Of a stretch of DNA of 64,000 nucleotides, positions 6,838 through 14,697 are shown piece by piece. Below the pieces are notes generated by a model that saw only the letters and a program-made list of their open reading frames with translations, searched no databases and was not told the DNA's origin. Source of the stretch: Ponticaulis sp. (lineage in GTDB: Bacteria; Pseudomonadota; Alphaproteobacteria; Caulobacterales; Hyphomonadaceae); the NCBI GenBank assembly GCA_002692725.1, contig NZLU01000067.1:62001-126000 (forward strand), read 5' to 3'. The position numbers and the translations under genes are program-made. Each line of letters starts with the position of its first letter. Position 1 is the stretch's first letter.

Positions 6838-7773
6838 TTAGCTTCCGACGCCGCAAACCTTCAATTTACTTGCGTAATCGGCATGACTCAGCAGCGCTTC
6901 AGCCGCAGAACGCGGTCGGTTGGAGACAAGAAGCTGCGCGCCAAGCCCAACCATTTCGTCATAGGCGCCAGCGTCTTTGAGCGTTCGATAGACCGCATCA
7001 GGCGCCTGTGGACGCCCATAAGTGCCGGACATGATCGTCGCGCCCGTTGCCGCCACTTTCTCCACGAAGTCGGGCGCCACATTCGCAACGCGCACCATGG
7101 CGACAAGCTTGTCATTCAGAAGACCGGCTGCCTCTGCGGCATCAAAATAGCTATCATCAAAAATTGGCATGGCCAGTATCGCGTCAGGGTCTATCGCGCG
7201 ATAGCCCAGCGCCTGGTCAATCGTGTAGGCGAGATAGAACACCCGGTCGCGCGCTTTCGCGTCATCGACGACCTTCAGCACTTTGGCCGGCACCGTACTT
7301 GGCTTCGTATCCAGCATCAGTAGCGCTTTTCCGTCCGCCCAATCGAGCACGTCAGACAAGAGCGGCGGGGTCACATCGACGGGCTGCATGGTCGGATCCC
7401 GCTGTTTGAGATCTGCAATCTCCTTCCAGTCTGTTTCAGACACCAGGCCCTCACCCGTCGTGTTCCGGTCGAGATGATTGTCATGGTTCATGAATAGCAC
7501 GCCATCTGCCGTCTGTTGGACATCAGCTTCGAGAAAGACTGGAGCGAGACTTGTCGTAAACTCGAACGTGCGCAGAGCATTTTCAGGATGCTCCGCCAGC
7601 GGTCCGCCGCGATGCGCGCCAATAATCGCAATCTTATGATCGCGAAGGCATCCGAAAAAGCCAGGCAGATCGCCCTGCGCGGCTGTGAGCAAGCCAGCCG
7701 AACTCGGTTGGTCAGCATGGGCTGTGACGCATCCGCCCAGAAACAGACTGGCGGCAAGTAAAGCTCTCAACAT
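6838..7773 (-). CDS. Glycerophosphodiester phosphodiesterase-family lipoprotein
   Basis: A 311-residue exported protein of the GDPD family, which hydrolyses glycerophosphodiesters to alcohol and glycerol-3-phosphate. The N terminus is a lipoprotein signal (MLRALLAASLFLGGC), so it is probably anchored in the periplasm. Catalytic motifs follow: GAHRGG with the first histidine, HPENAL with the catalytic Glu, FLEADVQQTADGVLFMNHD with metal ligands and the second histidine. The distal barrel is more divergent than in GlpQ, so the substrate may differ. The start is taken at ATG 7773, which has GGAG about ten bases upstream; a GTG at 7794 is the alternative. It is divergent from the aminotransferase gene. 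Confidence 0.82.
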   Translation of the reverse strand: MLRALLAASLFLGGCVTAHADQPSSAGLLTAAQGDLPGFFGCLRDHKIAIIGAHRGGPLAEHPENALRTFEFTTSLAPVFLEADVQQTADGVLFMNHDNHLDRNTTGEGLVSETDWKEIADLKQRDPTMQPVDVTPPLLSDVLDWADGKALLMLDTKPSTVPAKVLKVVDDAKARDRVFYLAYTIDQALGYRAIDPDAILAMPIFDDSYFDAAEAAGLLNDKLVAMVRVANVAPDFVEKVAATGATIMSGTYGRPQAPDAVYRTLKDAGAYDEMVGLGAQLLVSNRPRSAAEALLSHADYASKLKVCGVGS

Positions 7774-7886
7774 GTCAATTCGCTCCAATTTCACTCAAAC
7801 TAGCAAACTGGTTTGACAGGCTTGCGACACAGCCATTGCACACAAGAGCGGACCGGGTGACAAAGACCTCAGATCGAGGGTTTTGC

Positions 7887-8813
7887 ATGTCTGAAGAAGC
7901 ACAGGGCGTTCATGACTATCTGGAGGATCCGCGCAATGCGGATATCCTCATTTCCATCAATGGCGAATTGAAGCCACGCGCTGAAGCCATGGTCTCCGTT
8001 TTCGATTCTGGCTTCATTCTGGGCGATGGTGTGTGGGAAGGCCTGCGGGTGAAATCCGGCGGCGTCGCCTTCTGGCCGGATCATCTGAAACGCCTCTATG
8101 CCGGGGCGAAAACCATCGACATGGATATCGGCCTGACGCCTGATGAACTGACCACTCGTCTGTTTGACTGTCTGAAAGCCAATGACATGACAGATGGCGT
8201 GCATGTGCGCCTGATGGTGACGCGCGGGGTGAAGAAAACACCGTATCAGGGACCACGCTTCACCATTGGAAAGGCGACAATCGTCATCATTCCGGAATAT
8301 AAAGCCCCCCTTCCCGACATCGTCGACACCGGGCTGAAACTCTTTACCGCACATGTCCGGCGAACGGGGCCCGCCGAGCAAGACCAGAAACTCAACTCCC
8401 ACTCCAAACTCAACTGTATTCTGGCTTGTATTCAAGCCGACAAGGCAGGCGCCGACGAAGCCCTGATGCTCGATCCGGCAGGCTTTGTGGCGACCTGCAA
8501 TTCAACCCATTTCTTTATCGTGCGCGACGGCGAGGTCTGGACCTCTCCCCCTGAATACTGTCTGAGTGGCATCACCCGCGGCAATATTCTCAAAGTCTGT
8601 CGCGCCGCGGGTACCCCGGCCATTGAAAAACGCTTTTCACTCTTCGACGTCTATTCGGCAGACGAAGTCTTCGTCACCGGCACATTTGCGGGTGTATCGC
8701 CCGTCCGGGAAGTCGATGGCCGGGACATGCCGCTCATTAATGGCCCGATCACCCAACGCGTGCGTGAGCTCTATCAGGCTTTCGCTGCCGAAAATCTGAC
8801 GCCAATCACATGA
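7887..8813 (+). CDS. Class IV PLP-dependent aminotransferase (BCAT/DAAT-like)
   Basis: A 308-residue fold-type IV aminotransferase. The N-terminal ADILISINGELKPRAEAMVS and FDSGFILGDGVWEGLR are the classical class IV start; the PLP-binding lysine is Lys174 in LNSHSKLNCILA; TCNSTHFFIV and LSGITRGNIL bind the phosphate. It could act on branched-chain or D-amino acids, or be a lyase-type relative; substrate is not resolved. ATG 7887 follows GAGG at 7876-7879. Its stop overlaps the start of the sulfotransferase-like gene (ATGA), implying coupled translation. The same two domains occur fused in plant branched-chain aminotransferase-like proteins (established knowledge), which supports a joint function. 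Confidence 0.87.
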   Translation: MSEEAQGVHDYLEDPRNADILISINGELKPRAEAMVSVFDSGFILGDGVWEGLRVKSGGVAFWPDHLKRLYAGAKTIDMDIGLTPDELTTRLFDCLKANDMTDGVHVRLMVTRGVKKTPYQGPRFTIGKATIVIIPEYKAPLPDIVDTGLKLFTAHVRRTGPAEQDQKLNSHSKLNCILACIQADKAGADEALMLDPAGFVATCNSTHFFIVRDGEVWTSPPEYCLSGITRGNILKVCRAAGTPAIEKRFSLFDVYSADEVFVTGTFAGVSPVREVDGRDMPLINGPITQRVRELYQAFAAENLTPIT

Positions 8814-9535
8814 CACAGTGCATCCGTATCGCTATGTGGTCCGGCCCCAGGAACCTCTCAACCGCCATGATGCGGAGTTTTGGCGCACGCGCTGACACGG
8901 TCTGCACCGACGAACCCTTTTATGCTGCCTATCTCGAGACCACGGGTCTGGATCATCCCATGCGAAACGAGATTTTGGATCGGCATCTGTTGAACCCAAA
9001 GCGTATAGCGCATGACATGGCATACAAAGCCTGCAGCAAACCGATCTTTTACCAAAAGCATATGACACATCATATGATTTCTAGTTTTCCGCGTGATTGG
9101 ATGAGCAAGGTGCGCAATGCGTTTCTGATCCGCCATCCGGCCCGCGTGCTTGCAAGCTATTCCAAAAAGGCAGAAGCGGTCTCCCTGTCTGACATCGGTT
9201 TTGTTCAACAGGGCGATCTATTTGAATACGTCTGGGAGATGAATGGCGCCCCGCCTGTGGTGGTCGACAGCGACGATGTGCTGCGAAAGCCGAAAGCGAC
9301 GCTCAAAAAGCTTTGCAAACGCCTCGATATTCCGTTCACCGAAGACATGCTGTCATGGTCTGAAGGCCCCAAACCCGAAGACGGCGCCTGGGCCCCGCAC
9401 TGGTATGATGGCGTGAACGCCTCCACCGGTTTTGGCAGCCCACCCGGCGAACTCCCCGCCGTCTCCCCCGCCCATTCCGGCATTCTGGAAGCCGCCCGTC
9501 CGATCTATGACTATCTGGCAGAGCACAAGATCTGA
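8810..9535 (+). CDS. Sulfotransferase-like P-loop protein coupled to the aminotransferase
   Basis: A 241-residue protein with a sulfotransferase-type nucleotide-binding start (IAMWSGPRNLSTAMMRSF, residues about 7-24), matching the 5'-phosphosulfate-binding loop of PAPS-dependent enzymes. NAFLIRHPARVLASYSKK at about 102-119 matches the second, 3'-phosphate-binding motif. No membrane segment or signal is seen, so it is cytoplasmic. The start overlaps the aminotransferase stop by four bases. Homologues often accompany or are fused to class IV aminotransferases. Whether it transfers sulfate or uses the fold differently is unknown. Confidence 0.78.
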   Translation: MTQCIRIAMWSGPRNLSTAMMRSFGARADTVCTDEPFYAAYLETTGLDHPMRNEILDRHLLNPKRIAHDMAYKACSKPIFYQKHMTHHMISSFPRDWMSKVRNAFLIRHPARVLASYSKKAEAVSLSDIGFVQQGDLFEYVWEMNGAPPVVVDSDDVLRKPKATLKKLCKRLDIPFTEDMLSWSEGPKPEDGAWAPHWYDGVNASTGFGSPPGELPAVSPAHSGILEAARPIYDYLAEHKI

Positions 9536-9635
9536 TCCGCCTTCCCGAACATCTCATCATTCTGACCGAAAGTTTATTTGCCCTGACACCGGTTTGAATA
9601 ACATTCTAACTAAGTCGGATATTCAGGAGCCAACC

Positions 9636-10940
9636 ATGTCATCACGGACGAGCGCCAGCCCTCACCGCCCCCTTCGCCTTATTTCAGGCCTTGCCGCATT
9701 TTCAAGCCTGGCCATCGCCGCTTGCGCTCAGGAAACACCGGCAGCTGATCCGACGCCCACTACCTCCCCTGACACCGAAATCAGCTCATCCGCCTCCCCT
9801 ACCGCCGCAGCAGAAGGCGCGCTCGTTCCGCTGGAAATGGAGATTCTCGCGCCCGAAGGCACGCCTGTTCCGCGCTTCATGGTTGATGCGTCCTGGCCGA
9901 AACTGCCAGGCGATATGATTATCGGCCAGACCCCCGGCCTCGATGTCGACGCCGATGACAATGTCTGGATCGCTCAGCGTCCGCACACGCTCGGCGGAAC
10001 GGATACCGGCCTCACAACGGACCCACCTATTGCACGCAGCTGCTGTCGTCCGGGACCGTCCGTCATGCAATTCTCGAAAGACGGCACCTATCTGGGCGGT
10101 TGGGGCGAGCCAAATACCGGCCCTGTGATCAACGGCATCAACCAATGGCCACGCAATATCCACGGGCTGTTCGTTGCGGATGATGGCAGCATCTGGATTG
10201 GCGGCAATGGCAATGGCGATCACGTCGTCCTGAACTTCACGCCGGAAGGTGAGTTTATCCAGATGATCGGCAGCCATGGCGAAACCGACGGCAATGCCAG
10301 CACGGACAAGCTCGGCAATCCGGCTGACATCTGGGATGGCGCCGGACAAGTCATCGTAGCTGACGGCTATATCAACAAGCGTATCGCCCGCTTCAACTCC
10401 GACACACTCAGCTTTGCTGGCGCGGAAGGCGCTTATGCCGCCGACCCGACAGGCGGCACCCGCGAAGGCAGTTTCGACCAGAGCCAGGCCACCAGCACCA
10501 ATGATGGCGGCGCAAATCCCGAAGCGACCAGTTTTGGCGACATCGTCCATTGTGTCGTCGGTACTGAAGACGGTCTGGTCTTTGTCTGCGATCGCCGGAA
10601 CAACCGCGCTCAGGTCTTCCAGCGAACTGACGATGGCGACCTGGAGTTTGTCCGGGATATCGTCATTGCGCCGGAAACAGGCGGCACCCGCACCGTCTCA
10701 GACATCACATTCTCCCCTGACGGCAAATACATCTATATTGCCGATATGATGAACAGCGAAATCTGGATCCTGGATCGCGAGACCTATGAGCCGCTCGCCA
10801 CAATCGGACGAATTGGCCGCTATCCGGGCCAGTTCACCTGGCTTCACTCTGTTGTCGCCGACTCCGAAGGCAATCTTTACACAAGTGAGGTCAATACGGG
10901 CCGCCGGGTCCAGAAGCTCGTCTATATGGGCGAAGAATAA
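9636..10940 (+). CDS. Beta-propeller (NHL-type) lipoprotein, amidating-lyase-like
   Basis: A 434-residue exported protein. The signal peptide ends in a lipobox (SSLAIAAC), followed by a Pro/Thr/Ser-rich linker of about 50 residues and then a six-bladed beta-propeller of NHL type. Repeats are visible as GLDVDADDNVWIAQR, GLFVADDGSIWIGG, NPADIWDGAGQVIVADGYIN, FVCDRRNNRAQVF and DITFSPDGKYIYIADM. This pattern resembles the lyase domain of peptidyl-alpha-hydroxyglycine alpha-amidating lyase, but a catalytic role is not established. ATG 9636 has AGGAG six bases upstream. A Cys-Cys pair lies in the first blade. Confidence 0.8.
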   Translation: MSSRTSASPHRPLRLISGLAAFSSLAIAACAQETPAADPTPTTSPDTEISSSASPTAAAEGALVPLEMEILAPEGTPVPRFMVDASWPKLPGDMIIGQTPGLDVDADDNVWIAQRPHTLGGTDTGLTTDPPIARSCCRPGPSVMQFSKDGTYLGGWGEPNTGPVINGINQWPRNIHGLFVADDGSIWIGGNGNGDHVVLNFTPEGEFIQMIGSHGETDGNASTDKLGNPADIWDGAGQVIVADGYINKRIARFNSDTLSFAGAEGAYAADPTGGTREGSFDQSQATSTNDGGANPEATSFGDIVHCVVGTEDGLVFVCDRRNNRAQVFQRTDDGDLEFVRDIVIAPETGGTRTVSDITFSPDGKYIYIADMMNSEIWILDRETYEPLATIGRIGRYPGQFTWLHSVVADSEGNLYTSEVNTGRRVQKLVYMGEE

Positions 10941-10980
10941 ATTCCCGAGCGGCACGCCGGTCAGCTAAACTCAGGCGAAG

Positions 10981-11784
10981 ATGACAGATTGGGCCCAATT
11001 CGAAGTACCGGTTCGCCTTGGCGTATTTGCAGGGGTCTTGCTCCTGCTGACCGGCCTTGAAGTGGCTCTGCCGCGAAAAGCGCGGGTCAAACCCCGGGCC
11101 TCGCGCTGGCTTTCCAATGTCTCGCTTTTGCTGGCCTCCTCCCTGATCCTTAGATTTGCCTTTCCTTTGGCGGCGGTCGGCTTTGCTGTCTGGATGGAAG
11201 AGCAAGGCCTTGGACTGTTCAACATCCTCCCCTGGCCCGTCTGGCTGGAGGTGCTGCTGGCCATCATCCTGTTCGATCTCGCCATCTGGACCCAGCATGT
11301 GCTGATGCATTATGTGCCGCCGCTCTGGGCGTTTCACCGCGTGCATCACACCGATGAGGACCTCGACGCCAGTTCCGGCTTTCGCTTCCATCCCGGCGAG
11401 ATGCTTTTGTCATTCATTTGGAAACTTGGCGTGATCTGGCTGTTCGGACCAGCAGCACTTGCGGTTTTTCTATTCGAAGTCCTGCTGAACGCGGCCTCAT
11501 TGTTCGAACACGCCAATATCCGACTGCCGAAAGCAGCCGATGCCGCACTCCGCAAACTGATCGTGACGCCGGATATGCACCGGGTTCACCACTCAGTTCA
11601 TCCGGGTGAGACCAATTCAAATTTTGGATTTTGTCTGTCGATCTGGGATCGTCTGTTCAGAACCTATATCGCTCAGCCCAGAGACGGCCATGATGCGATG
11701 ACACTCGGCCTGGATAAGCGCCCCGACGGCGATACCACCAGCCCTGTCTATGTTCTGTCTGCCCCCTTCAAGCGCCCTTTTTAA
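10981..11784 (+). CDS. Sterol desaturase / fatty acid hydroxylase family membrane protein
   Basis: A 267-residue integral membrane di-iron oxygenase of the fatty acid hydroxylase superfamily. Histidine clusters are complete: HVLMH at 106-110, HRVHH at 119-123, His177, and HRVHH at 200-204. About four membrane segments precede and separate them. Members hydroxylate or desaturate sterols, carotenoids, fatty acids or lipid A chains; the bacterial substrate cannot be assigned. It has a 4-base stop overlap with the convergent gene on the minus strand. Confidence 0.87.
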   Translation: MTDWAQFEVPVRLGVFAGVLLLLTGLEVALPRKARVKPRASRWLSNVSLLLASSLILRFAFPLAAVGFAVWMEEQGLGLFNILPWPVWLEVLLAIILFDLAIWTQHVLMHYVPPLWAFHRVHHTDEDLDASSGFRFHPGEMLLSFIWKLGVIWLFGPAALAVFLFEVLLNAASLFEHANIRLPKAADAALRKLIVTPDMHRVHHSVHPGETNSNFGFCLSIWDRLFRTYIAQPRDGHDAMTLGLDKRPDGDTTSPVYVLSAPFKRPF

Positions 11785-12161
11785 GCGGCGCGCACCCAGA
11801 GTGGCTCCAGCGAGGCATGTGCGCCGACCGGGCATCTCTGATCGCGTACGCGTTTGAGGTGCTCCTCAGGGATCAGCGTCAGCCGCGCCTGCACGCGGGA
11901 CGCGTCTTCTTCCCCTGCGGCCCGGATGAAGAAAGCCGTGTTCGCATGCGTTTTCACCGCAAGCAACGCCGCACAATCGGTATAAAGCGACTCATCCACC
12001 CCGAACTGGTCACTATCCAGCACGATGGCCTTGGCAAAGTCGATCGCATCCCGAGCAAACAGGAGATCCGGGCGCCCACACCCCAGATCCATCCAGTTCG
12101 CCAACAGGCGAACTTCGGGATTTCCAATCTCCAGAACACGGTCATTGAACAGAAACAGCAT
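11781..12161 (-). CDS. Uncharacterised small protein
   Basis: A 126-residue soluble protein (MLFLFNDRVLEIGNPEVRLL) with no recognised domain. The composition is normal for a real gene: mixed alpha/beta with a central FAKAIVLDSDQFGVDESLY. ATG 12161 and GTG 12167 both lie near a GGAG; either could start translation. It overlaps the convergent desaturase gene by four bases and lies 88 bases downstream of the DUF1491 gene on the same strand, so the two may share a transcript. Confidence 0.6.
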   Translation of the reverse strand: MLFLFNDRVLEIGNPEVRLLANWMDLGCGRPDLLFARDAIDFAKAIVLDSDQFGVDESLYTDCAALLAVKTHANTAFFIRAAGEEDASRVQARLTLIPEEHLKRVRDQRCPVGAHASLEPLWVRAA

Positions 12162-12249
12162 GCTCACCCAACTCCAATTCGTATTGGGCGACTATACACA
12201 CGGGCCTTTAATACCGGACTTCTCTGAAGCTGGAATCTCGCAGACTGAA

Positions 12250-12624
12250 TTAAGAGTTTGTCCGGTCATCAGGCGCGAGCTGTTCACTATTTACAGTTTC
12301 CGTCAGAAAATGTCGGGCCTGTTTGTCTTCAATCTCAATCACCCAAAGGTCCGGATCATAGCTGCGGCGACGTCGGACCAGCTCCTCAACCTCATCATCC
12401 GGCACCAATTTCCCGGGCACGGGCAACCAGTCAAAACTGCGGGATTCAGACATCAGCGGCGATGGCACCAACAGCGCCGCCCGACCATCCAGCGAGTTTA
12501 CCTTAACGACGACATCGCCGCGCTCGCGATCCCCTCTGGAAACAACAAAAGCCGACGCCCCGCCCAGCGATACACGCCGCACCAGTGCATCCACCCAGAG
12601 AGACGTGGGCAGTCTGTCATTCAT
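12250..12624 (-). CDS. DUF1491 family protein
   Basis: A 124-residue protein matching the alphaproteobacterial DUF1491 family. Typical stretches are LPTSLWVDALVRRVSLGGAS near the N terminus, the basic strand RGDRERGDVVVKVNSLDG, and SYDPDLWVIEIEDKQARHFL toward the C terminus. Function is unknown. It is cytoplasmic by sequence. The gene is divergent from a short putative membrane protein gene. Confidence 0.82.
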   Translation of the reverse strand: MNDRLPTSLWVDALVRRVSLGGASAFVVSRGDRERGDVVVKVNSLDGRAALLVPSPLMSESRSFDWLPVPGKLVPDDEVEELVRRRRSYDPDLWVIEIEDKQARHFLTETVNSEQLAPDDRTNS

Positions 12625-12744
12625 TTCGTTGGGATCTTCATAGCTGGCACCGGATTTGCGCTGTCTTCGTCAGAATCGAAAACGGGTCCTGACATGATAC
12701 ACACAGCTGCTGACATCTCTACAATTTCTGCACCGTTTCTGGAC

Positions 12745-12909
12745 ATGTCCATTCTCCAGTCTGCCCTTCTGACATCGGCGACCGGATCCGCAGAACCAAA
12801 TCTTCTGATGAATCCATGGGTTGGTCTGATTGGCCTGGGTGTGCTGGTCCTTTCCGGCGCAGTCGCTGTGATCCGCGAAATTCAGATCGAAGAAGAAGAC
12901 GGCATCTGA
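12745..12909 (+). CDS. Putative small single-pass membrane protein
   Basis: A 54-residue frame with one clear hydrophobic segment (VGLIGLGVLVLSGAVAVI, residues about 26-43) and an acidic C-terminal tail (REIQIEEEDGI). An upstream in-frame ATG at 12694 would add 17 residues. No strong ribosome binding site precedes either, so this is a tentative call based on the membrane segment and the clear stop before the next promoter region. Confidence 0.4.
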   Translation: MSILQSALLTSATGSAEPNLLMNPWVGLIGLGVLVLSGAVAVIREIQIEEEDGI

Positions 12910-13018
12910 TCGAGGCCCGCTCCCGGACTTCAGACTTCACAATCGCGGTCTGTCTTTCTCTGCCTCATCAAAAGCCTGCACCAAAAATAAATGTCCGATT
13001 AACACCCGCCATCAAAAA

Positions 13019-13056
13019 GTGAGTGACCGGTCACAATTGCGCCTTATTGTGAGTGA
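13019..13056. promoter_or_regulatory. Palindrome and direct repeats upstream of the CarF-like gene
   Basis: A perfect 12-base palindrome, GTGACCGGTCAC (13023-13034), lies 53 bases before the carF-like start. The octamer GTGAGTGA occurs twice, at 13019-13026 and 13049-13056, a 30-base offset close to three helical turns. This looks like a protein-binding region, for example for a TetR-type dimer. No candidate regulator gene is adjacent. Confidence 0.4.
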
Positions 13057-13086
13057 TTGTTCGCACGAAATCGGGAAGGGATATTC

Positions 13087-13692
13087 ATGACAGAACTCCT
13101 CGCACTCATTTTCAGCTGGCAACTCCTTCTGCTCTCGCTGATTGCCCAGATCATCGTTGGCCTGCTGATTGCTGATTTCGCTTCAGGATTTTTTCACTGG
13201 CTGGAAGATCGTTATGGCGGGCCGGACTGGCCAATTGTCGGCGGACTGGTCCGCGCAACCATCCGCCATCACAAAAAGCCACGTCGCATGCTGAACAGTG
13301 CGTTCTGGCATCGCAGCGGGCCAACACTCCTGATCGCAGTCTGTTTTGGCCTCGTCTTTCTGAGCCTGGGCTGGCTGAATCTCATGACCATAACCGCGCT
13401 CGCCTTTGGCAGCATGGCCAATGAAATTCACAACTGGTCGCATTGTAAGCCATCCGAATGCGGTCCGGTCGTCACCTGGCTGCAAAAGAAACGCGTCTTC
13501 ATTTCGCCGCTCGACCATGCCCGTCATCATCGCGAGAAAAAGAACACCTATTATTGCACCGTCACGGGCTGGATGAACCCGGTCCTCGAACGGATCCGCT
13601 TCTGGCGGAAAGTCGAAGCAGTGATCCGGATCGTCGCCCGATCACGCCCGCGCCGTGATCCAACCGTGCGCCGCCGGCCGGTCCTCGTTTAG
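13087..13692 (+). CDS. carF: CarF/TMEM189-type plasmanylethanolamine desaturase
   Basis: A 201-residue membrane protein of the CarF/TMEM189 (Kua) family, which introduces the vinyl-ether bond of plasmalogens. The histidine pattern fits: FFHWLEDRYG (His37), HHKKP (61-62), NEIHNWSH (His115, His119) and PLDHARHH (His144, 147, 148), between about four hydrophobic segments. The family length is right. ATG 13087 follows GGGAAGGG. The gene is monocistronic, with a palindromic upstream region. An alkyl-ether precursor pathway would be needed for plasmalogen synthesis and is not visible in this window. An alternative is a related desaturase acting on another lipid. Confidence 0.82.
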   Translation: MTELLALIFSWQLLLLSLIAQIIVGLLIADFASGFFHWLEDRYGGPDWPIVGGLVRATIRHHKKPRRMLNSAFWHRSGPTLLIAVCFGLVFLSLGWLNLMTITALAFGSMANEIHNWSHCKPSECGPVVTWLQKKRVFISPLDHARHHREKKNTYYCTVTGWMNPVLERIRFWRKVEAVIRIVARSRPRRDPTVRRRPVLV

Positions 13693-13752
13693 ACGCCAGT
13701 TGGTCACACTTCGTTTACGCATCAGAAAGCCCGATTTTGTAAGCTTCGACGT

Positions 13753-14691
13753 ATGAATCGGGTTTCTTCTGTCTGCGCGCTATGTGCGTCCCTCCTCTTT
13801 GTCTTGCCTGCTCAGGCCGAGACCAAAGTCTATCGGGATGCCGAACAAGCCTTTCTGGAACGCACATCCTTGCGGGCGGCCGACGAAAAATGCGGCTATT
13901 TCACAGAACTGGAACGCACAGCCCTCACCGCCGGTCAGCTTCAGGCACGCGGAGCACTCTTGCGGGCTGGCGTCGACATCAACGCCATCGAAAGCGCGGC
14001 CAGCGAAGTCGAGCGCTTCGCCAATATGCAGGATTGCGGCTCTGAGGACTTCATGACGGCCGCCGGCTATCTGAAGGATTCCTTTTCGGCCTTTATCGGC
14101 ACCATGGTGATGGACTTCACTGGCGCCGAAAGCATTTGGAAGGCTTCGCGCAGCCGGTGGGATACCTGGCGTATCGTTCAAGACCGGACGACAGACAGTT
14201 TTGTCTATCAGTTCGGACTTCTCGCGCCGAACATTGATGACCCCGATGCCTTTCCCGCGAGTTTTTCTCGCCCGCTGGATAATCCACTCGTTGAAAAACC
14301 TTTCGATCTGGCGCTCGATCTTCATCTCGACGAAGGACAGAAGCTACCCGCTTCCGCGCGCATTCTAATTCGCGACCCGGCCAAATCAATCGAGCCCTGG
14401 CTTGGGAACATTTTCACCAACAAACCGGGACCCCCGCCACGGGCTCTGACAAGCGCCCACTGGCCCTCCGCCCGCGTGATGATGGAAGACGAGGACGCTG
14501 GAACCCGCACTGCACGCTTTCGGTTTTCGGATAGCGCGACCCAGGCCCTTATGGAATTGGACCCGCGCGAACGCGTGGAAATCCTGGTTCTGCCGGATGC
14601 CCGGGAGAAGGATCAGCGTCCCACATCGCTGACCATCGAAGTGGGAGACTTCACCGCAGCTTATCTGTTTACGAAACTTCCGCCGCTCTGA
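13753..14691 (+). CDS. Secreted protein of unknown function
   Basis: A 312-residue protein with a signal peptide (cleavage after LFVLPAQA, about residue 22). Three cysteines in the mature part (KCGYF, QDCGS region) could form disulfides. The mature protein is mostly helical at first, then beta-rich with regular alternation toward the C terminus (FDLALDLHLDEGQKLPASAR; RVEILVLPDAREKDQRPTSL). No family is recognised. It is convergent with the sensor kinase gene; only a six-base gap separates the stops. Confidence 0.6.
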   Translation: MNRVSSVCALCASLLFVLPAQAETKVYRDAEQAFLERTSLRAADEKCGYFTELERTALTAGQLQARGALLRAGVDINAIESAASEVERFANMQDCGSEDFMTAAGYLKDSFSAFIGTMVMDFTGAESIWKASRSRWDTWRIVQDRTTDSFVYQFGLLAPNIDDPDAFPASFSRPLDNPLVEKPFDLALDLHLDEGQKLPASARILIRDPAKSIEPWLGNIFTNKPGPPPRALTSAHWPSARVMMEDEDAGTRTARFRFSDSATQALMELDPRERVEILVLPDAREKDQRPTSLTIEVGDFTAAYLFTKLPPL

Positions 14692-14697
14692 TCGCGG

